Of a stretch of DNA of 64,000 bases, positions 1 through 13,100 are shown piece by piece. Every line of letters begins with the position of its first letter. Within the stretch, counting starts at the first letter, position 1. A program made the position numbers and the translations under genes. The notes beneath the pieces were generated by a model. That model saw only the letters and a program-made list of their open reading frames with translations. It did no database searches and was not told where the DNA came from. Source of the DNA: Datnioides undecimradiatus (lineage: Eukaryota > Chordata > Actinopteri > Lobotiformes > Datnioididae); contig WARS01000069.1 of the NCBI GenBank assembly GCA_008933995.1, positions 372,001-436,000 on the forward strand. Reading direction: 5' to 3'.

Positions 1-364
1 CGGACGTTTGTTTTCACAAATAATGTTGATTTATAAGAAAAACAGCAAAATCAGGGATTTACACCCAGACACGGTGAGATTCACGCCTGTGCTCCAGTGT
101 TTTGTTTCTGTTACTCTCTGTTTAAGTGACTCAGAGCTCATCTCAAACGCTTTGGAGTGCTTCAGACGTCTCAGTGTTCCTGCATTCAGGCCGACGAGCA
201 GCGAGGAGCGTTAATACGTTTCCAGGAGCTGAATAAAACATGAGTTATGGTTTGTGTTTATCTCATCTAACGGGTGATTCGTCCCGCTCTCACCGAGGTT
301 ATTTAGTTATTATTAAGACGCTCCAGCACGCCGCGCGGTTCGCCCCGAGGGCCCGAGGAGACGG

Positions 365-420
365 AGTGTGACACAAGGGTTGCCAGTTCAAATCCCGAGT
401 GGCACGAGCCTCCCCAGCGT
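365..420 (+). mobile_element. SINE relic with tRNA B-box-like motif
   Basis: GTTGCCAGTTCAAATCCCG resembles a tRNA-type B box as seen in many fish SINEs, and it is followed by a CACGAGCCTCC phrase. No matching A box or cloverleaf is present, so this is not a tRNA gene. Confidence 0.4.
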
Positions 421-908
421 CGGTGACTCATGCACCAGGCAGAGCTTTATCTTTTGAACGAAGCGTCTGCCGCATGGAGCCGTGGCACGATGGCATGAAT
501 TTTAACAGCAGCGGGAGGGATTTTGCATTAAACGAAGACAAATCATATCGTTTCTCATTTTTGCAGGGAGAATTGCAAATACATGTTGTTTTACTTTATT
601 TTAACCTAAAAACAAATATGTCATTACTCTGCCACATGTTAAAGCTGGTTTTGTGAGTAAATGTTATGCAGTTTTAGTGACATTAGAGTTTCTCCAGAAT
701 GAGTTTTAATAGATTAAGTCTGCTTTTACAGTTTTACACCACCAGAGGTCGGTGTTGTACTGTCTATGTATCTATCTGTCTGAGTCGCACCAAGACATTT
801 GTGTGTGCGTGTGTGTGTGAGTGGTCTGAGGCTTATTTGACTCGTATATCTGCCAAAGGACAAACTGACCTGGCCATATTGTTCCTGTCTGACCACTCGG
901 GATTATGA

Positions 909-909
<1 letters not shown>

Positions 910-941
<32 letters not shown>
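910..941 (+). repeat. (TG)16 microsatellite
   Basis: An uninterrupted TG dinucleotide run. It explains the Thr-His repeat frames on the opposite strand. Confidence 0.95.
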
Positions 942-944
<3 letters not shown>

Positions 945-1124
945 CACTCTGTGCAATGAGTAACTCCTCCGGCCTCACAGCGGGGAACCTTGTTTTCGTC
1001 ACATTGAATTTGCTCCATTCAAAACGATATTGATCCCCTGTGTGTGTGTGTGTGTGCGTGCAGGTGCTTAACGATGCCGGTGTGTTTAAATCAGTTTTTC
1101 TTTTTTCTGTTTTCCTCTGCGCAG

Positions 1125-1170
1125 ACGTTCATTTTCACGGACACGGAGGACGAGGACTTACAATCTGAGG
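1125..1170 (+). CDS. mfng: mfng coding exon with TFIFTD motif
   Basis: The exon starts in phase 0 after a strong pyrimidine-rich acceptor ending in GCAG. It encodes [15 protein letters not shown] plus the first base of a split Gly codon. TFIFTD is nearly invariant in fringe proteins and lies in the first part of the Rossmann-like nucleotide-sugar-binding fold. The donor is GTAAGC. The acidic run EDED after TFIFTD varies between family members. No exon encoding the preceding conserved stretch (the usual TWISR region) is visible between 1 and 1124, so the previous exon lies outside the window. Confidence 0.9.
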
Positions 1171-4100
1171 GTAAGCAGCGACCTAACCCTCTGCACCCAG
1201 GCCCAGATAACACGTCGTGTCGTATACTTGCAAACAAACCCATTATGATTATGATAAGATAATCAATACTGAGATTATAATCATGCAGATGCACCTTTGA
1301 AACCAGCCGCACGGGTCGAACACACGCCTCTCTCCCTCTCCAGGTCACAACGTGGTGGTGACAGGCTGCCAGTCCGATCACAGCCAGCAGGCACTGTCCT
1401 GCAAGATGTCTGCCGAGTACGACGGCTTCATGGCCTCGGACAAGAGGTGAGGCAGATAAAGCTCCGTCTATCGTCGGCCCGCACTGGATTTAAAGATCGG
1501 ATTAAGATTTCAAAGTTTAATGATCACCGCGGGGGGAAATCGGGCTGTCACAGCAGCCGCTGGTGAACGGAGGAATCAAAGAAGTAAACAATCTGATAGG
1601 GAAACGTAAGTGCACACACAGATTAGGACTACTGGAGTGGTAACCTTTGAATTCTTTGCTTTTATTTAGCCTTTAATGCTAATCGACCTAATTTAGTCAC
1701 CTGTCGGTCAGGATTTGCAGGCAGAGATGTTCCCTATGAGCAATAAACATAAACTCACAAATAAAACCTGCAGTGGATTGAATCAGCCCTTCGGAAAAAT
1801 ATATTTATTATATGACTGCATTACATTTTGTGATGCAATAATGAGTGAGCATCACTAACTGTAGAGCTAATTTAACGCTATTTAATGTCAGGTAGCTCAT
1901 AATAATCGCAATAATGTTTTGCATCAATAATCTGAGTCTGCAAAGTAACTAATGCTGCCAAACTGCTGGGATCTGCCGTGAAACAACCAAAGAAGAAGAA
2001 GAAGAAGGAAGGTACTCCACCGTCTTCTCAGCTCTGCTCACCGCTAACGTCTGTGTGCATCACAACAGTCCGGTGACAACGTTGTATTTACCAGGTGTTT
2101 GTGTGCATGAGGTCGGTAGTTACATGTGTAAACATCGCATCAGCTGGACCAATGAGAACGCTCCGAAACTCAGGCATTAACCCCAGCATTTGCTAACGTC
2201 AGCGGCCTGGCATCCTTTTAGCATTAGCATTATCCAGCTTTAAACTAATCATCAGTGGTAACTTCCTGAAAATCGCTTTGGCTTGTGTTTAACTATTGGC
2301 CTTTCATCCTGTGCACAAGTCATGGTGTCTGATGCTAAAGTGAAAACGTATTTTAACATGACTTTCACATTTTTTTTTGCATTTTAAGCCAAAAGGTGTC
2401 TATTTTTCTATATATCGGCACCAAATCGGAGCATTTTCCAGCTACAGAGTCAGATGTTTTTCTCAAAAGTTAATGGAGACTGAAAAACAAATCAGAATAT
2501 TGGATGCATTTTGGTTTGTCCACCAACAAGTTCGACCGTATCAACTTAAGAGGCGATAACATGTCAGAGTTGTGTCAGTAGCTTGTTTCTTCTGCCCTCA
2601 GCTGTCCTAAAAACGTACTATAGCACGACACTCGTGGAAAAGCAGTGTCGAGTGATGCATTAGATGCGATTTGTTTGACTTGGTTTCAACTCACGAGCCT
2701 GCCTGAGGCTGCCAACCAGCACGCCGGACAATGTGCTGCTGATAGTCTGTCATATTTTTGATTTGTGGAAAACACTGTGAGGCTCGGCAGCTCGCGTCTG
2801 GCGTGGCTCGACTGCTGGGACGGCGGAGGAAATGAAAAAGCGCTTCCGTTGGGTTCCACGGCCCATTTTGTTAGTTGGACTGAAGAGGGAAGCGAGGCTG
2901 TTTGGTTTGGAAGGAAGCCTCTTGTGTTGTTGGGCAGCCATTAGGATGGCAGAGGGAGCACAACAGCACTTTGGTTTGGTACCAGCAGCTTTGTAATTTG
3001 GACTCTAATGTTGCAGTAAGAGTCTGTTTGGTTTTGGACTGAGGCTTCGACATCATGTCCAGTCATTAAGGTGGCAGCAGAAATCAAACAGCTTGATGAC
3101 TCACAGAGTAAAACAGTGAAATTCAGGCTACGAGGACAGCAACAGGAAGCAGGAAGCAACCTGGGAAGACAGACGAAGAGTCAACACAAAGACTGCTGCA
3201 CCTTAAACCTGCAGGGGGTGACTCTGTTGGTTGCATACAAGCTGCAACCTCCAGGGCTGAACCCTGCAGCTGCAGCGCCAGAGCTGCAGCTCCCTGAGTG
3301 TCCACCAGAGGCTCCAGCAGCGAGTCAGTCCCCATAGACCCCCATGTTAAAATGCAGCAGTAAACATGTTTACAGCCTGGTACAAACAACGGTTTGGTCT
3401 CTGCAGCTAGTTTCCCCGTTCATGACGACTGTACGGGCTGAATTTATATAGAACTCACTCCTTTAAATCAGATTAACACCTGAAGTTATGCAGGATGAAG
3501 GGGCGGGGCTTCTTTGACTGACAGCTATCCACCAGCTGTCTGCTGTGTTTCATGCATCATTCAGCCCCGCCTCACCGCCGCCCACAAACTCGCAAACTCT
3601 TTGCCCATTTTTTGGATTAGCCAGGAGTTAGGTGACATCATGCACTGCCAAGATGGCCGACGTCCAGCTCCACCACACATCGAGCTTCATGTGGGAAACC
3701 TCTGGGTCATATTTTGCTATATGTTAGCATACATCTGTTAATAAGTCTCTGAGAAAATGAGCCCACTTCTCACTTGATTCATTACCTCAGTAAACATTTT
3801 ACTTTCAAGTTCATGATCTCATTTCCTAGTCTGAAGTCTTCTTCGAGAAACTATGTTCATTTAGTCAATGATGGTTGCATTTAGAGTAAAACAGGCAACA
3901 GCTAACGACAACTTTGATTGACAAGTCACTACTGTAGATGGGCATTGCTCTTGCTTGCTGTCTTAGGTCTAAGCTGGGTTAGCTTAGCTTTTTAGCACGG
4001 TGCAGGAGCTATTGTTCGTTGGTTCAACGTGTCTGGCCTGGTGGTTGGAAGATACCGTGGGCAGGCACTCAATCCAATCCCAAAGCTTTCTCCTTGAAAG

Positions 4101-7100
4101 TTGATTAGTGGATTTCTGTCAGCTGTTCAGCTCCAGGCCTGTTTGCCAAGCCTGCGCACAGTTTTTTTGATTAATGCGTCACATCCAACCATCCTTAAGC
4201 AGAGCCACGGTTCAGGATCTAGACTGTCGGCCTTGTTAATACATCCACGCTTCCATCGAGTGAATTTAACAGTCACGTTTTCACTGTTAGACAAAAATAT
4301 GATGCATCTTCTTGTGTAACTCAGGCAATTTTCAGGCGTTTGAGAGTAAAAGTTGAAGTCATTTTGTGCAAGAATGAACCCAACAAAGAGGAAAATTAGT
4401 ATTTAAATCTCTGAGCTGCCCGGCTGCAGACATCAACAGGAGGCATGTAGAGAGAGCGGAGAAGCCGGGCTGTTAAATCAAACAGCAGTGTTTTGTTTTA
4501 TGTGTTTCTGTTCTTCTGTGGCTCCTCAGGTGGTTTTGTCACGTGGACGATGATAACTACGTGAATCCGGACGCCCTCCTCTCCCTGCTCTCGGCCTTTC
4601 CCCAGGACAGCGACATCTACGTGGGCAAACCGAGTCTGGACAAGCCCATCACTGCCCACGAGCTGCTGGAGGGCAACGCAACGGTACCGATTAAATTAAC
4701 CCCAAACTCCTTCAATGTCTTCCGACACTGATGCTGGAGCCAAATACGTACGGAGGTCATCAGCACATGGGTGGATCCCAGTTTCAGAACAGACAAACAC
4801 GCACTGTGAATGTTTAAAGCAGTGAAACATGCCCACGCCTGCACGCTGCCCACAAACATCCAATTTATTACCTGTGCAAAAGGTAAAAAAAAGTGCATGA
4901 TTCGGTCAAAGTACCACCAACAGTGCAACCTACTCAGGAGAACGGTGCACGGTGCAGCTTGGAAATATATGGATATTGTGATATGAGACTAGAGCTCATG
5001 TCTTATCATACCTTACTCTATATAACTTAGATTTTAGGCATCATAAGTTAACATATTGTCATGTTTTCCTGGTTTTAAAGTCATTATATAGTCATAATTT
5101 ACTCACTGCTGATCATTATTTATCAAAAATCATGAATTTATATATGTAAATATCGTGATATTAGACATCGCTCACCTTATAATGTTTGCCTTTTTAACGA
5201 AGAGCGTTCAGTGCGTACATGTGTGCATGTTTCCATGCTGAAACATTCCTAAACTTTGCCCAGAGCTTTTTTTTGTCTTGGCAGGATTATAAAACGACCT
5301 GGGAAACAGCATTCACAGCACAGCGCAGTAAAGCTCCCCTCAAACCCAGACAGAATTTAATTTATATGGACCGATAACTCCTAAAGGCAGGGTGACCCCT
5401 CTGTGATATATTACCGCCTTTAATGTAACTCCACAGATTTAGTTTTTCTCGCCTTCTGTTTCCATCGTGAAGTCCTTTCTTTCTTCTCACCGACTGCTCG
5501 TTGCTTCCATCACATCGAGACAGTTAATGCCACTGACCCGCTGATTCCCACGAACCCTTCCTCTGTCCGATGCTTCCTTGTTTCTTTGCGTCCTTCCCTC
5601 CTACATCCTCCTTTTCTTTCCTCTTTTCCTGCTTCCGCTATTTCCTTTCTCTGCTGCACATTGGAGATACGGGACCTGTTGGCAGCTGCTGCTCAAAACC
5701 ACGCATCCCCCAACGTTCCTACTCTTTACTACGTTGTCTGTCAATGAACAGAGCATCATAATAAACCTCTGCTGTGTCCGAGGGCACAACTTTAGCAGCA
5801 AACACAAGTGGTGCACGTTAAATGTCCAGATAATCATTCGTCAGATTCAGAAATGGATAACCACGGTGGTCCAGGAGGTCAAGGGGCATTTCCAACGGGC
5901 ATTGGTCGTGTTCTCATGTCTGGTCATGTCCTCCCAGTTCACAACAAACACCCAACTCAACAAAAACAGTTTCAGTTTGCTGTCCACAGCTGGTGTATGT
6001 CTATGAACGACCGGAGCCGATGGAGGGGTTGGAGTGTAGACGGGGGTATGTTCACTCTTCACAGCGTGCAGATGATCCCGACTGCTTGCGGGTAAAAGCT
6101 ATTTAGCATTCTGCTGGATCCGGCACAGCCTTGGCTCTTGTAGCTCTTCCCAGACAGCAGGAGGGACAACAGACCGTGGGATGGGTGGTGGGGTGTGGTG
6201 GAGCTCCTGCTGGAGGCTCAGCAGTGACGGTGACTCACAGGACGGGGATATGGACACTGGTGAGCCTGCTAGCTGTGTTTGCTGTTCTGCTTGTCTGTTT
6301 GCTGACGTTAGGTCACTTTGCAGTAAATCAAACAGGAAGTGAGGCCTTGCAGCGCTTGTAGCGGTGACCGTGTAGAAGATGGGTGTGGAGACATGGTGGT
6401 GGAGCTGCTGTGAAGCCTCCTTATCGATGGCTGAGGTGTTAAAGGTTAAAGGTCATCCTCCAGGTTCACACCCATTAGTGGTTGAAGGCCCTCCTCAAGT
6501 CCATCACCGCCTTCTTAGCTTTCGAGCTAGCTGCTTCATCTGATTCATCATTAACAAAATGAGACGCACGTCAGGACACGTTTCTCTGTTTCCTCCACCG
6601 GCTCTCTGGTGTTCTGCGCTGATGCTCCTCTGAGGACACCAGTGACCTGTGAAACAAAGCCGATGCTCTCTTCTCATTGGTTTTGTGCCAGATGTGCAGC
6701 CCGGGCAGGTTAACAGCTCTCCATTCAAAATCCATACTCACAGAGTCTAACTGCACTTTCCACTGCGCTCCACGCCGACTCCCCGTCGCAGCTGAGGGGA
6801 CGTGAGTGGGTGAGGATGCGGCGGGGGATGTTTGCACGCATGTGGGCGCAGGAAACATGGAGCCGTGTGCTCTTTTGTTCACATGGGAAGGATTTTCAAA
6901 CCCAAGTGGGTCAATGAGTGATAAGCATCTTGTTGGGATATTGATCGGTGGTAAAACACACACACACACACAATGAGGAAGACTCCCCGGGGAGGAAGGA
7001 GGTTGTCAAACTGCATGAGGTCGATAGTTTGTTTTTAGAACACACACACAGCTATTCACAGGTGTGTGTGTGTGTGTGTGTCACTGAGTTCACATACTTT

Positions 7101-10100
7101 ACAGTAGGATTAATGCTCCCATTGAGTTGAAGAGCATCGTGATTCCAGCAAACCAATAGCATGGCTGCCTCCCCCTCCTCCCCCCCACTTCTTCATGCAC
7201 TTTTCAATCTCCCCCGCTCGTTTCTTGAAATTACTCCCTCGTGTCACATTCTCCACCCTGATTGCACCCATTTACACTGAAAAATAGATGTTTATTTATC
7301 GTTTCCTCCCCCCTTCCCTTCCTCCTTCCCTCTGTTCCCACTGCTCCCTTTTCACTTTTTTCTCTCTCCTCGCTCATTTTTCATTGTCGCCGTCCTTTGC
7401 CGAGACGGGACGGGTGACGGAGGAAACAAAAACGAACGCCGGGCTCCTCTCCGTCTCCTCGTCTCCTTTTCTCACATTTTTCGATTTCCTGTCACCATTG
7501 TGAGGCTGAGAGAGGAGGATGGGGGGAGGTGTAGGGAGGGAGAGGCAGGAAGAGGAATGGGTAAGAAATAACTTTACAATAAAACAAAAAGATGGAATTG
7601 AATCAGAAAGAGACAAAAGGAAATGAATAGCTGGAATAGGGAGAGATGAAAGGGAAAGGGAAGGAACTAGGAAGGATGACAGGAATGAAAAGGATTAAAG
7701 AGAAATCAAAGAGAGGACACAAAAGGTGCAACAACAAGGCAAGAAAGAAAGGACGCAAGGAAAGGAAATGATGGAAACATGTAGAGGAGGAATGGAAAGA
7801 AAAGGAGGAAAGAAGGAAAGGAAATGAGAGAAGGAAAGGAAATACCGGTAAAATAGGAAAAGCAAGTGGATAAGGAGGAAAGGATAAAGGAGCAAAGGAA
7901 ACACGGCAGAGAAGAAACAAACAAATGAAATAACACCCATCAGTAACTGGGAGGAGCGTAATTAACATCCTGAGACTAAATCCTGATCTCGCTTCTGCGT
8001 CTAACACGCAAAACAGATCAACACAACGACACGCTGCACTTCACTCGAGCGGCTTCGCAGCGCAGGAAACGCCCGCTGGAGAAACGCTTCAGCAGATAAA
8101 GACACGCAATTCATATCAGGCCGGTTTGGAAGAGACCGAACAATCAATACAAGTCTGAGGGGAAAACCAGAGAGTGGAAGAAAAGTATTACACTTTATTA
8201 TTGAGGGTCAGTGGTGGAGGCGCTGTGTTACAGCCACTGTGTGTGTCTGAGGGACAGATGCTGCATCGGTTTACCAGATATACCCAGTATTTCTATTTCT
8301 AGTTCTAGTTTTATATCTATTTCCATGGTTTTGTGAATGCAGATTGTGTATTTTTAAGGTTTGAGCGTTTTTTTTCTGTTGAGTTTACTTGAGTATTTCC
8401 ATTTTCTGCCACTTTACCTTTAGTTACCTTGCACATTCAACAACAACATATAAATTATTACGTAATATTGCAGCTAAAGGTGAGACTTCTTTGATTAACC
8501 TTGGCGAAATTCACAAACTATAGTCCACGATAAGCCAATAATATAATGTATATTAGGCTGAAGTGTGCTGCTGGGATACAATAGATACTTTTCTTTTACT
8601 TAAGTGAATGCTTTGGAATAAAAGAATTGCAGAATTCAGACCAACGCAAAGATGCAATTGTAGGATAAGTGTAAACCTCACTGATCTGGCAGGAGAGAAA
8701 GGAGGTGATCTGGTGGTCTGTAAGGTGGTGACGCTTGGCTGATTATGGGATGTGATGCAGGCGCGAAGATCAGTGGAGAACTCCTTCAACATGAAACAGG
8801 AGATAATTACTTGAGCTGGCTGAAGATACATGCATGAACACGTTTTTCCAAAATTTAATTTCTTGATAGATTCTTCTGGAAACAGTCGGCTGAGTTTGTA
8901 AATATCTTGAAGGGGATGAGTTTAGGTCTGAGTCCATGACTACACCGAGGTGTAAGCCCTGATTTGTGGCATCTTTGCATAATGTAATGAAATTCTGGCA
9001 CATTTGTGAATATTTGCATGTATAAATCAGTGTGTCGTCTGCATAATGTCGGTGTCTGAGCTATCTTTGCTGACGTTATTCCTCTGAAATGAATAAGAAA
9101 ATCAAGAGGATTTTAAAAATGGACTCATCCAAACAGTTTCCCTGCATCTGTACGATCAGTGTGTGTTCATACCCGTGTGCGTTTTGTCTTTCAGAGGGAA
9201 GTGCGGTTCTGGTTCGCCACAGGAGGAGCAGGCTTCTGTCTGAGTCGGAGGCTGGCGGAGAAGATGGCTCCCTGGGCCAGGTATTCATGAACTGATACTC
9301 TCTGCACAGGTGCACATTGTCCTCGAAGGGAGCAAATGTACAGATCAGTCAAAGTCAAGGACGACTTTTGCATTTAGAAGTGCATATTGCATCATCAGAT
9401 TTAATCAGAAACGAGCATTTCAGTGTTTTGTTGCTCTTATTAGTCTGTTAATTGCTACATGCATTTACTGACTGTTTTCCAGGCAAAATCAAGTTAAAGA
9501 GAATTAAAAAAAAAAAAGAAAAACACTTATTTTTCATGAAAAATTGTGTAAAAGTTGCTAATTAATGCAGCTGAGATGTTAAATGTGTTGAAATGATCAT
9601 TTGGGCGCATTAAGGTTCCTGTTACAAAGACATTTTAGAGCCCGATAAGAAACCGAAAAGGCAAAATATTAGGTGCACATAAATGTCACACAATACATAA
9701 AGACGGTCTTTATGGCCTCTTTGCGTTTGCAGTCACTTGAGCTTCTAGAAACAGTCTCTTTCTTCAGCCGTGCAACATAACTTTGACCAAAAAAATAAAA
9801 CTGACTGAACGTTCGAAGTGATGAATCACCAATCTGAAGTCGGTTTCAGGTCTCTGTAAGTTTGTATTTATACTGCCCTCGAAGAAAGGAGACTAATGGC
9901 AGCCCGGGGCTCGAAGTTGGGAATCAATCTATAAAATTTACGGTGTTCTTTGGAAAAGGTCAGCAGTAAAGTGCATGCAGTAAGTAGTTAATGGGCCAAA
10001 ACATGCAAAATCACCAATATTGGCAGTTTAGGAAGAAAGTTGGGCGGTTGTAGAGTTCTACTCGCGGTAAAGTTTCCACCTTCAAAACTGAAAAACTCAG

Positions 10101-13100
10101 TGATGAATGTGTGTGTGTGTGTGTTTGTGCGTGTGTCAGCGGCTCCCGCTTCGAGCAGACGTCAGCAAAGATCCGTCTCCCTGACGACTGCACGGTGGGC
10201 TTCATCGTGGAGAAGAGGCTGGGCATCTCCATGGTCCACTGTCCTCTGTTCCACTCCCACCTGGAGAACCTGCTGCTCATCAGCCGCAGAAGCATACCGC
10301 AGCAGGTACGCCAACCAGCACGCGTGCAACCACGCTCACACACTGAAACGCCTGCTGATCTACTTCTTTTCATAGTTTTGTGTGTATGTGCGTTTTCTTC
10401 GCTGCAGGTGACGCTGAGCTATGGGATGTTTGAGAACAAGATGAACAGCATCGAGGTGAAAGGGAGCTTCTCAAAGGAGGAGGACCCCTCCAGGTTTGTC
10501 TGCCCCCAAATCACCTCATGCATCAGGAGATAAGAGCAACATATCAGGAAGTGACAAGACAAATTCCAGCTTGAGCGTGTGACAGACACCATGCAGCCTC
10601 TGAAATAACTATTACATATGCAAGGTTGAAGTTCGCCTCACAGCAAGAAGGTCCCAGGTTCGAGTCCCGACCGGGTCCTTCCTGTGTTGAGTTTGCATGT
10701 TCTGTCAGTGTCTGTGTGCTCCAGCTTCCTCCCACCACCAAAAACAAGCATGAAAGGTGAATTGAATTGACTGTAGGAGTCAGTGTGAGTGTGCATGAGT
10801 TTGTCTGTCTCCGTGTGTCAGCCCAGCCACAGACTGGCGACCTGTCCCAGGTGTACCCCGCCTCCCGCCCAATGACTCCTGGGATAGGCTGCAGCTCTGT
10901 GACCCTGAAAAGGATAAAGCTGCTACAGTTACAATGTTGAACTCAATAAAACACACAATTATCAATTCGACACACACACAGGTTTTTGTGTGACCATTAG
11001 CTTTGCGCGCTAATGTTAGCAAAGTTTCCGCACACGAGACTTTATTGAATTAGCTTATTTCATGAATCTTCTTATCTCTGCCAATATACTTAGTTAGCCC
11101 CAGGGGAATGCTTTGAATCAGGGGCACCTTTCGTGTTGTACTGCTAAGATGCTGTAGATATTAGCATCCCTTCAATCAGCTGCACAAGGTGTCTGTCTGT
11201 CTCTGCCTGCCAAGTTCAGATCATGAAAAATGAGTAAAATTAGAAATCCTGGATATTTAAAAAGAACTGGATATAAATGTGTTGGGATAAATTACATGTT
11301 TGGTGGGTGAACTTTGGCCCATTTGCCCCAGTTGGTGCAGATTTAAAGCACAAATTGATTTAAAACACAAATCTACAGTGTTTTAAACACGTTTAAATGT
11401 GGTTTCTGAGTGAAATCAGCCATGAATTAACGTAGCACCATGAGCGTTGCTCCTGACAGGCCCAGATCGTTGTTTAAATTATGCATGAGTGCTATAAAAC
11501 AGAGAAGTGTGTCTCTGAAACTTGGTGACAGTTGTGAGAGTTGCTCTGTTGCAGGATGGCATGTGTGGAAACGTGATTAAGAGCTGGAGGGAGGAGCGCT
11601 GTGAAGAGTCTGATGTTCTGGAGCACAGAAATCGCAGCTCAGATCAGAAACAGTGTCCAAATGTGGAAACAAACACTGAAAACTTGTGATCGAGAAATCA
11701 AACATGAAGCACCGGTGCCTAATATTAATGAATATTTAGGACTTATTTACCGGTGCATTGCACGAATGGTTCATGTTGCTCGTTCACAACAAGCTACTTC
11801 GCTTTTAGAAATCCCCAGCGCTCAGTTTTGCGGCTCAGCTGATCCCAGGCGCGGCTGCGACACCCCTGTAGCTCCGGTTCACCTCGTCCTCTGTTCAGTC
11901 AGAGATAAAAGCAATTTGATGTAACGCAGCACAACAACAGATGTGTTTGTCTTTCCCGGTCCTCGCCGTCGCCGGCTGTAAGAACACATCACCACAAGTG
12001 CTCCTCAGTGAGCTCTTTCCATTTGTTTCCATCCAGCGGTGTCGCGCAGAGTTACGTTCAACATGGCTGCAGCATTAAAGGAGCAGGTCGAACGTTCATC
12101 CACCCGGAGAGGCATGGCTGGCCCTGTTTCTGAGCGCAAGCTTTCGTTTTTAGATCTCATTCTTCCTCCTTTAGTACATTTGTGGAAATTAAGTCCGTCT
12201 TTGCAAAGTGGAGAGATGGAAATGAGCATGAACTTCTGTCCATGTTGCCTGGACCCAAAGTTTCCCTCAACCAACAGTCGGATTGATTCACGAAACTCAG
12301 ATCAAACTATGAATCAAGATTCTGTCCCTGCATTGCTGCTTTCTCACCGGTTTCTCCTTTATAGAAACACATTTTAATAAACTGCCCAGTGCGTTGTGGT
12401 TGTTGTAGGTCTTCTATGTTTTGCTCAAAAGGGAAACCAAAGCCCGTTTGCTGCGTTTTCACTGTGTCATGTGGGTCTTTACACTGCGCAGACAGCCCAG
12501 TTGCATGGAAAGACCATCTTTCTGTGTGTGAAATACTCCTTTAAAGGTCCAGTGAGTAGGATTTACGTTGGTTCCATAAGCAGAAATGGAATATAATATA
12601 TGTAATTAGATTTTAATTGGTGTAAAATTGTGTTTTGTCTGCTTAGAATTAGCCTTTTATATATGTTTAGGTTGTAACCTGCTTTCATGATGCACCTCCA
12701 TGTTTCTATGGTAGCCCAGAACAGACAAAAAACCCAACACTGGGTTTAGAACAAACATTAGAACTAGACGCCTCTTCAGTCGCACTTTAAGTTAGTTTCT
12801 CCAATGGAATCAGGTCATGAGCGGAGCGGCGTGAGATCTGCAGACAGCAACACAAAGAATCCAAATCCTGTGGAAATGAAGATGCAATCAATTATAAATG
12901 ATGAGGAAAGACAAAAGCAAAGACGTGTGGACACAGTCGGGGCGTTGAGTGGGCTCACATGGTTACACAGAGCGGCGGGATGCATTCAGTTAACGAGGGT
13001 TTCAGGTTTTCCCACACCTAGAGGACAGCCAGTGTCACCAGTTCGGCGAGTTGTGCCTGATGTTTCTCACAAAGTCAAAGCTCAAAATGCTCAGAAATGC

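Larger units (their letters stand above)
1..1124 (+). other. Upstream mfng intron (partial) with microsatellites
   Basis: Presumed intron preceding the first visible mfng exon. It contains a (TG)16 run at 910-941, a shorter TG run at 1041-1056 and a tRNA B-box-like relic near 372-395. No exon encoding the preceding fringe segment was found. Confidence 0.6.
4684..9194 (+). other. mfng intron with polypyrimidine/polypurine pair and TG/CA microsatellites
   Basis: This 4.5-kb intron has no supported exon. It contains a polypyrimidine stretch (about 7290-7385), a 420-bp polypurine stretch (about 7505-7925) and TG/CA runs at 6956-6972 and 7062-7081. Open frames inside it are low-complexity or chance frames. 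Confidence 0.7.

Noticed and set aside
772..1018. Antisense frames with Thr-His repeats
   Set aside because: They are translations of the (TG)16 microsatellite at 910-941, with no gene context.
5570..6095. Overlapping frames of up to 142 codons inside an mfng intron
   Set aside because: Several frames are open at once on both strands, there is no domain or splice context, and the sequence lies between two well-supported mfng exons.
7603..8007. 134-codon antisense frame rich in Phe, Leu, Ser and Pro
   Set aside because: It is the complement of the polypurine tract; the composition alone keeps it open.
10640..10720. tRNA gene suggested by GGTTCGAGTCCCG
   Set aside because: Only the B-box half is present, with no cloverleaf or acceptor stem. 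The sequence continues into a SINE body shared with 38329-38615.
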